From assembly GCA_900771065.1 (NCBI GenBank), contig CAAGMP010000166.1, forward strand, positions 1-11,473: a DNA stretch of 11,473 nt, written 5' to 3'. Position 1 is the stretch's first letter. Every line of letters begins with the position of its first letter. Below are positions 6,886 through 11,473 of this stretch, one piece after another. The position numbers and the translations under genes are program-made. The DNA comes from an uncultured Acinetobacter sp. (GTDB taxonomy: Bacteria; Pseudomonadota; Gammaproteobacteria; Pseudomonadales; Moraxellaceae). Below the pieces are notes generated by a model. The model worked only from the letters and a program-made list of their open reading frames with translations. It was not told the DNA's origin and made no database searches.

Positions 6886-6923
6886 ATAATAGACTCAATT
6901 TACTTTTAGACGAATCATTTTCC

Positions 6924-7703
6924 ATGAAAGTTGTGATTTTAAATAAGCCTTATGGTGTTCTCTCCCAGTTTCGTAAAGATGAAGCACATATGACTTTGTC
7001 CGATTTTATTGATGATCCGACTTTGCGTTTAGCAGGGCGTTTAGATATGGATTCGGAAGGACTGGTTTTTTTAACAGATCATGGTGGTTTAAATCAATAT
7101 ATTACCAATCCTGCGAATAAAAAATTTAAAACTTATTTAGTTCAGTTAGATGGCGATATTACCGAAGAGGCACTCGAAAAATTACGTCAAGGTGTAGAAC
7201 TTAAAGACGGTATGACCTTGCCTGCAAAAGCAATCAAAGTACAACAACCTGAATGGTTATGGGAACGTGATCCACCAGTGCGTTACCGTGCTTCTGTACC
7301 GACTTCTTGGGTTGAAATTTCGATTTGTGAAGGACGAAATCGTCAAGTGCGTCGTATGACTGCTGCAGTGGGTTTTCCAACTTTACGTTTAATTCGAACT
7401 AAAATTGGTTCTGTAGATTTAGTTCAGTTGGCTTTGCAGCCTGGTGAAATTCGTGATATTGAACCATTATTGTACAAAGACTTTCAAAATGTGCCAAAAG
7501 AAGAACCATATCGTTCACGTTCTTATGTGAAAAAACCAGGTGGCACAGGTGGCAAGCCTATGAAGGATAAACTAAAAAAGAAAAAATCGGGTACGCCACG
7601 AATTTGGAATATGGACGAAGAGCAAAAGCCACGTCGTAAAACCAATGGTACGACCCGTCCAAATACGAAAGCACCAAGAGGGCGTTCTCGTAGCGCACGT
7701 TAA
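6924..7703 (+). CDS. rluE: 23S rRNA pseudouridine synthase RluE
   Basis: This RsuA-family enzyme in E. coli makes pseudouridine 2457 of 23S rRNA. From the ATG at 6924 it has 259 residues. It starts with the family block VVILNKPYGVLSQF, has AGRLDMDSEGL with catalytic Asp41, a PTSWVEI block (127-132), and the EGRNRQVRRM box (136-145) followed by VGFPTLRLIR. Residues 186-259 form a Lys/Arg/Gly-rich, disordered-looking tail that E. coli RluE (217 residues) lacks at this end; it may add RNA affinity. An in-frame GTG at 6855 would add 23 unrelated residues, so it is rejected. No strong ribosome site precedes the ATG. A terminator follows directly. Confidence 0.93.
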   Translation: MKVVILNKPYGVLSQFRKDEAHMTLSDFIDDPTLRLAGRLDMDSEGLVFLTDHGGLNQYITNPANKKFKTYLVQLDGDITEEALEKLRQGVELKDGMTLPAKAIKVQQPEWLWERDPPVRYRASVPTSWVEISICEGRNRQVRRMTAAVGFPTLRLIRTKIGSVDLVQLALQPGEIRDIEPLLYKDFQNVPKEEPYRSRSYVKKPGGTGGKPMKDKLKKKKSGTPRIWNMDEEQKPRRKTNGTTRPNTKAPRGRSRSAR

Positions 7704-7705
7704 AT

Positions 7706-7738
7706 AAAAAACCGATGTTTTAAGGCATCGGTTTTTTT
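7706..7738. terminator. Bidirectional terminator between rluE and the M61 peptidase
   Basis: A 12-bp perfect stem, A6-CCGATG (7706-7717) and CATCGG-T6 (7726-7737), has an 8-base loop. T runs occur on both strands because the stem ends in A:T pairs. It lies 2 bp after the rluE stop and 3 bp from the end of the convergent peptidase gene, so it serves both. Confidence 0.92.
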
Positions 7739-7741
7739 ACT

Positions 7742-9445
7742 TTAGCCTTTTAACCATCGGTCAAGTTGATCTTGATGAGTGACTTTGAATTCAACTTCAG
7801 TTAAAGCAATAGTTGCACTATTGACTTTAAATGACATTAACTCATCACGGCGGAAAGCAACAATAGTAAAAGTACCAGTACGCTTTGCATATTTTTCTAA
7901 TAATTTGACGCTCGCTTTTAAGCCATCAATTGCAATAATCACATCATTTACAGATAAGCCTGCTTGTGTTCCTGTTCCATCACGACGTGCATTTTGAACT
8001 AAAACACCTTCAGCTTTATCGCTTAGCTTTAAGCCAAATGGTAAAGATTCTTGATTTTTTAAATGATAAGTCAAACCAAATTCAGGGAAAAGTTGGTCTA
8101 ATGGCAGTTCATCTGTAGTATTAATGAGGTGATTAATTTGTTCAGCCCAATTATCACCTGTTAATTGTTGGCATAATTCATAAATACTACGTTCGTGTAC
8201 TTGGATGCCATTTTGTGCATTTTCATATAATTTTCGTAGTAATGCATCTAAACTTGAACCACGTAAACGTAAACCCAAGTCTAAACATAATGCAATTAAA
8301 CAGCCTTTATTGTAGTAGCTTGTTGTTGCGTTATTGGTATTTTCATCTGGACGATAAAATTTAATCCACGCATCAAAACTCGATTCGGCAACAGTTTGAA
8401 TAAAACGTCCCGGATTTTGCAAGTAACGATCAATTTGCTTTTTCAATAATGCTAAATATGAATCTTGTGAAATTACGCCACTACGTAACAAAATTAAATC
8501 GTCATAATAAGAAGTAAAACCTTCAAAAATCCATAATAGGGAAGTGTAGCCTTCTTGATTTAAATTATAATTCACATAATTTTCGGGGCGAATAAATTTG
8601 ACTAACCAAGAATGAAAATATTCATGGCTACATAAACCTAAAAAGCGTTGATAATTTTCTGAAGGTTCTAATGCTTCATCATTTTTAGGAAAATCTTCAC
8701 GTGGTGAAATTAGGCTAGTGCTATTTGGATGTTCTAAGCCACCATAACTATTGCCTGTGGCAATGGTCATAAAAGTATAATTTTCAAATGGTGCTGAACC
8801 AAATAGTTCAATTTCCGTTGCACAAATTTTTTCTAAGTCTTGCTGCATGCGTGCAAGATTCATATTGTGTTGACCAGAAACGACAAATTCATGTGGAATT
8901 TCATTGGCGTAAAAATTAAAACGCGTTTGTTCCGCTAACTCAAAAGGTGAATCAATTAATTCTGCATAATTTTTTGCGGTCAAAGTAAAACGACCTTTGA
9001 CTAAACTTTTATGTTTTAAGCCTGTTGCCAACTGAAAATGTTTGAGTTCAGCAGGTAAAAATAATTCAATTTCAATTGCTTTATCTTCTTGCTCAACTAA
9101 ACCTAAGCAAGCACAAGCAGGGTTGACGTAAAAACGGGTTTGATCAACATATGCGCCACGTACCGATAAATCATAGGCGTAAACATCATATTCAACGGTA
9201 ATGAGTTCATAATCGGTATTAAATAAACGCCATTTATTTTTTTCAAATTTCTCAATTTTTAATTGACGACCTGCTTCATCATAGGCTTTAACCGATTCAA
9301 TATGTTTAGCAAATTCTCGAACTAAGTAACTACCGGGAATCCAAGTAGGTAGTGATAAAATTTGTGTCGGATGAGCAAGAAAGCGGACAGTGACATGAAT
9401 AAGATGCTGACGATAATCGTCAAATTCGATTTGATAATGTAACAT
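7742..9445 (-). CDS. M61 family metallopeptidase with PDZ domain
   Basis: This 567-residue protein belongs to the M61 (glycyl aminopeptidase-like) zinc peptidases. Its zinc motif HEYFH lies at residues 274-278, with WLVKFIRPENY after it and the third ligand, Glu308, in EGFTSYYDD. Upstream it has an immunoglobulin-like N-terminal region with the family block LPTWIPGSYLVREF and the substrate-loop-like GGLEHPNST (about 235-243). A PDZ domain occupies about 455-540 (EGVLVQNARRDGTGTQAGL, DVIIAIDG). No signal peptide is seen, so it is probably cytosolic; the natural substrate is unknown. The ATG at 9445 is chosen over a TTG at 9454 because family proteins start MLHYQI-like, from memory. The ribosome site is weak either way. 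Confidence 0.93.
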   Translation of the reverse strand: MLHYQIEFDDYRQHLIHVTVRFLAHPTQILSLPTWIPGSYLVREFAKHIESVKAYDEAGRQLKIEKFEKNKWRLFNTDYELITVEYDVYAYDLSVRGAYVDQTRFYVNPACACLGLVEQEDKAIEIELFLPAELKHFQLATGLKHKSLVKGRFTLTAKNYAELIDSPFELAEQTRFNFYANEIPHEFVVSGQHNMNLARMQQDLEKICATEIELFGSAPFENYTFMTIATGNSYGGLEHPNSTSLISPREDFPKNDEALEPSENYQRFLGLCSHEYFHSWLVKFIRPENYVNYNLNQEGYTSLLWIFEGFTSYYDDLILLRSGVISQDSYLALLKKQIDRYLQNPGRFIQTVAESSFDAWIKFYRPDENTNNATTSYYNKGCLIALCLDLGLRLRGSSLDALLRKLYENAQNGIQVHERSIYELCQQLTGDNWAEQINHLINTTDELPLDQLFPEFGLTYHLKNQESLPFGLKLSDKAEGVLVQNARRDGTGTQAGLSVNDVIIAIDGLKASVKLLEKYAKRTGTFTIVAFRRDELMSFKVNSATIALTEVEFKVTHQDQLDRWLKG

Positions 9446-9599
9446 AATAGGCAATTCAACATAAAAATAAATGAATTTTAACTTAGCTTAGCACTTTTTT
9501 AATCTGTTATGCGTATTGCATGAATTTGTCGCTAGCGATGCGGCTAAAAAAGGCATAGCATGCGTATTTTCTCATTTTGCTACTGATTAGACCGATTTC
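9446..9599. promoter_or_regulatory. Divergent intergenic region, M61 peptidase / dacC
   Basis: These 154 bp must hold the promoters of two divergent genes, but I see no convincing -35/-10 pair on either strand. It contains a perfect 10-bp palindrome TCGCTAGCGA (9529-9538) and a 9-bp direct repeat ATGCGTATT (9509-9517 and 9560-9568). Either could be a regulator site or chance. A TTAAAAT element on the - strand near 9480 is a weak -10 candidate for the peptidase. Confidence 0.4.
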
Positions 9600-10880
9600 A
9601 TGAAGCTGTTTTTGAAACTTTGTTGTGCTGTTTTTGCCTTATTTTTGCCTTATTCTGTAAGTTTTGCAGATGTTTTATCTATTGAACCCAATTCGGTAGA
9701 AGCACAAGCATGGATTATTGTTGACCCTGAAACTAAGCAAGTGATTGCACAACATCAAAGTGATGCACAACGTGCGCCTGCTTCATTAACTAAAATGTTG
9801 GTTGCTTATATTGCGTTAAAGGAAATTGCGGCAGGGCGTTTAGATCGACATGAAGTTTTGACGGCAACACCTGTGGTCAATCAAGTTATGTCCGATGAAT
9901 CACAAATGTATTTAAAAGTTGGTGAACAAATTTCGGTAGATCAATTATTGGCAGGTTTAATTGTGATGTCTGCTAATGATGCAGCAGTCACTTTAGCAGA
10001 GCGTATTTCAGGCAGCGTTCCTGCTTTTGTACAACGTATGAATCAAGAAGCGCAAGCACTTAAAATGCATAACTCGCATTTTCAAAACCCAGCGGGTGTG
10101 ACCATGCCAGAACATTATTCAACAGCAGAAGATTTAGCAAAATTAGCACAAGCAATTGTCACTCAAACACCTCAGTATTTAACTTACTCTAAATTGACCA
10201 GTTTTAGCTATAAAGACCATTACCATAAGGCAACCAATTTATTGTTGCAAAAAGATCCTTCGGTTGATGGTTTAAAAACAGGATTTACCCGTGCAGCAGG
10301 CTATAATTTAGCATTAACCGCAAATCGCACATTGGAAAACGGGCAGCAACGTCGTTTAATTGTAATTGTGATGGGAACAAATAGTGCGCTAAAACGTGCT
10401 GAGGTAGCGCATAATTTATTAAATTTAGCTTATGTTTATACGCAACATGAAACCTTATTTCAAGCTAAGCAATTGTTAGCGCAAATTCCTGTTTTAAAAT
10501 CGAATGTTAAATTTTTTAGTGTCACTGCAAAACAACCGATTGTTGTTACGACGTCATTGTATAATCAAAAAAAGGCGATTAATTTAAAAGATTTTGATTC
10601 GGCTCAACAACGTTTATTTGTTTTACAAAATGAACAAAAAATATGGATTGAACCTGCAACCAAAACAGATATTTTATTTAATATACATCTGTTAGAAAAA
10701 TCATTCACCGCACCTATTCATCAAACTGAGAAAGTGGCAACGATTGATGTCTATCAGCATCAACAATTAATTAGCCGTATTGATGTTGAACAAAATATTG
10801 AATTACGTGAAGCCAATTTTTTTGAAAAAATTTGGTTATGGTTTCAAGCTTGGATGAGCCAATTTTCCACAGCGAAATGA
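9600..10880 (+). CDS. dacC: D-alanyl-D-alanine carboxypeptidase (PBP5/6 type)
   Basis: This S11-family periplasmic enzyme trims the terminal D-Ala from peptidoglycan pentapeptides. It has 426 residues. A Sec signal (1-23, predicted cleavage after SFA) precedes the penicillin-binding domain, with SLTK at 62-65 (nucleophile Ser62, Lys65), SAN at 124-126 and KTG at 226-228. The beta-rich domain II of PBP5 proteins covers about 300-395. The C-terminal segment (about 405-423, FFEKIWLWFQAWM) is an amphipathic helix for binding the outer face of the inner membrane. The name dacC follows Acinetobacter usage from memory; dacA/PBP5 would be equally fair. It is divergent from the M61 peptidase and has no clear terminator after it. 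Confidence 0.94.
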   Translation: MKLFLKLCCAVFALFLPYSVSFADVLSIEPNSVEAQAWIIVDPETKQVIAQHQSDAQRAPASLTKMLVAYIALKEIAAGRLDRHEVLTATPVVNQVMSDESQMYLKVGEQISVDQLLAGLIVMSANDAAVTLAERISGSVPAFVQRMNQEAQALKMHNSHFQNPAGVTMPEHYSTAEDLAKLAQAIVTQTPQYLTYSKLTSFSYKDHYHKATNLLLQKDPSVDGLKTGFTRAAGYNLALTANRTLENGQQRRLIVIVMGTNSALKRAEVAHNLLNLAYVYTQHETLFQAKQLLAQIPVLKSNVKFFSVTAKQPIVVTTSLYNQKKAINLKDFDSAQQRLFVLQNEQKIWIEPATKTDILFNIHLLEKSFTAPIHQTEKVATIDVYQHQQLISRIDVEQNIELREANFFEKIWLWFQAWMSQFSTAK

Positions 10881-10965
10881 AAAAATGAAATTAATGATAG
10901 GCTGACTTTGTATTTAACGTTAGACTAAAAAGCAAAATTAATAATGCGTCAAAGAGTTTATATTT

Positions 10966-11268
10966 ATGATGTTAACATTTTGGGGATCAATCGCCTTTTT
11001 GTTTTTGATTGTGGTGATTTTAATTTGGTTGCAAATAAAAAATCAGCAAAAAATAGAACAATTAACAGCAACGCCAAGTTTAGATCAAAAAGTGGTTCAT
11101 TTAGAAACACATTTGATGAAAACTTTGGAAGTGGTTCAAGATTTAGCAAAAAAAATGCAAACACAACAAATTTTGTTGGATCAAACTATTCAAAAAGCAC
11201 AACAACTTGAACAGCAAAACGCTGAGCTGGTGACTTTATTGGCAAAAGTAGTTGATTCTAAAAGATAA
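10966..11268 (+). CDS. Small membrane-anchored coiled-coil protein
   Basis: This 100-residue protein of unknown function has one hydrophobic segment at about residues 4-22 (WGSIAFLFLIVVILIWL). A Gln/Leu/Lys-rich stretch of about 65 residues with heptad-like spacing (HLETHLMKTLEVVQDL, QKAQQLEQQNAELV) predicts a cytoplasmic or periplasmic coiled coil. AAAGAG at 10951-10956 lies 9 bases before the first ATG and supports 10966 over the adjacent ATG at 10969. A competing + strand frame (10944-11210) reads as Asn/Ser/Lys-rich low-complexity sequence and is rejected. It lies 85 bp after dacC and may be read through from it. The topology resembles small division or envelope scaffold proteins, but I make no functional claim. 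Confidence 0.78.
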   Translation: MMLTFWGSIAFLFLIVVILIWLQIKNQQKIEQLTATPSLDQKVVHLETHLMKTLEVVQDLAKKMQTQQILLDQTIQKAQQLEQQNAELVTLLAKVVDSKR

Positions 11269-11344
11269 AATAAACTAAAAATCATCAAGTTGTTTAGAAT
11301 TTTGCATCTTTTAGTAAAAAGGCATGGGCAGAACAAAAGGATCG

Positions 11345-11357
11345 TGCTAGACTAGCA
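11345..11357 (+). repeat. Inverted repeat in the hisZ upstream region
   Basis: TGCTAG (11345-11350) and CTAGCA (11352-11357) form a perfect 6-bp inverted repeat around a single A, directly before the terminator-like hairpin. Within it, TGCTAGACT resembles an extended -10 element (TG, one base, TAGACT). It has no recognisable -35 at 16-18 bp. Confidence 0.4.
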
Positions 11358-11358
11358 G

Positions 11359-11383
11359 AAATCGGGTGTGCCCCGATTTTTTT
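11359..11383 (+). terminator. Terminator-like hairpin upstream of hisZ
   Basis: An 8-bp perfect stem, AAATCGGG (11359-11366) and CCCGATTT (11372-11379), has a 5-base loop and a run of seven T (11377-11383). It is a canonical intrinsic terminator. It would end the transcript from the small coiled-coil gene, but it lies only 42 bp before the hisZ ATG and so may also act within the hisZ leader. Confidence 0.82.
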
Positions 11384-11425
11384 ATGCGGTTTACTTCCGC
11401 GCTGACAAGAATTTAGGTTTACAAC

Positions 11426-11473
11426 ATGCCCATTTCAGAGACATGGTTATTACCTGATGGTGTAGCTGATGTA
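11426..11473 (+). CDS. hisZ: ATP phosphoribosyltransferase regulatory subunit, 5' end
   Basis: Only the first 16 codons are in the window: MPISETWLLPDGVADV. This matches the N-terminus of HisZ in Acinetobacter and related bacteria. HisZ is a catalytically inactive histidyl-tRNA-synthetase-like subunit that, with short-form HisG, makes the first enzyme of histidine synthesis. The LPDGVADV block is the start of the class II synthetase-like fold. A TTAGG element at 11413-11417 lies 8 bases before the ATG. The gene runs off the window end, so the assignment rests on a short peptide. Confidence 0.8.
   Translation, partial: MPISETWLLPDGVADV

Noticed and set aside
6855..6923. Longer rluE beginning at GTG 6855
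   Set aside because: The extra 23 residues do not resemble the family, the GTG has no ribosome site, and it would lie in the inverted repeat.
10944..11210. + strand ORF of 88 codons overlapping the coiled-coil gene in another frame
   Set aside because: Its product is Asn/Ser/Lys-rich low-complexity sequence. The 10966 frame has a ribosome site, a clean membrane segment and heptad pattern, and it continues further.
11384..11416. Tiny upstream ORF (10 codons, ATG to TAG) just before hisZ, considered as a leader peptide
   Set aside because: It contains no His codons and has only a T run where a ribosome site would be, so it is not a histidine attenuator peptide; probably chance.
1..11473. Possible defence system, mobile element, CRISPR array or biosynthetic cluster
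   Set aside because: Most genes fit conserved housekeeping families in a familiar order. I saw no transposase, integrase, terminal repeats or spaced direct repeats.

Overview
The window is a housekeeping stretch of an AT-rich gammaproteobacterial chromosome, most likely Acinetobacter or a close relative in Moraxellaceae. The evidence is the gene order lepA-lepB-DUF4845-rnc-era-recO-pdxJ, the Acinetobacter-like wording of RNase III, RecO and the S11 carboxypeptidase, and a hisZ start typical of that genus. This is judged by eye and from memory of the families; no search was run. I do not see a mobile element, CRISPR array, prophage or defence locus.

Positions 1-6039 form one tightly packed co-directional run on the + strand: the 3' part of lepA (translation factor), lepB (signal peptidase I), a small DUF4845 membrane protein, rnc (RNase III), era (GTPase for 16S rRNA/30S maturation), a tiny acidic lipoprotein, recO (recombination mediator), pdxJ (vitamin B6 synthesis) and miaE (tRNA hydroxylase). 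Gaps are 2-25 bp, with one 29-bp overlap between DUF4845 and rnc. The run ends at a hairpin-plus-T-tract terminator directly after miaE. It links translation, RNA processing, secretion and DNA repair.

Positions 6067-6214 hold a complete tRNA-Asn(GTT) unit on the - strand, with a near-consensus sigma70 promoter, an encoded CCA and its own terminator. It runs head-on toward the operon terminator.

Positions 6391-7703 carry an unrecognised + strand gene and rluE (23S rRNA pseudouridine synthase) with a long basic tail. A 12-bp-stem bidirectional terminator separates rluE from a convergent M61-family peptidase with a PDZ domain (7742-9445, - strand). A 154-bp intergenic region then leads to the divergent dacC-like D,D-carboxypeptidase (9600-10880).

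Positions 10966-11473 hold a small membrane-anchored coiled-coil protein and a terminator-like hairpin, then the first 16 codons of hisZ. The least explained parts are the small acidic lipoprotein, the unknown gene at 6391-6840 and the hisZ leader, where a terminator hairpin lies too close to the start codon to leave obvious room for a promoter.
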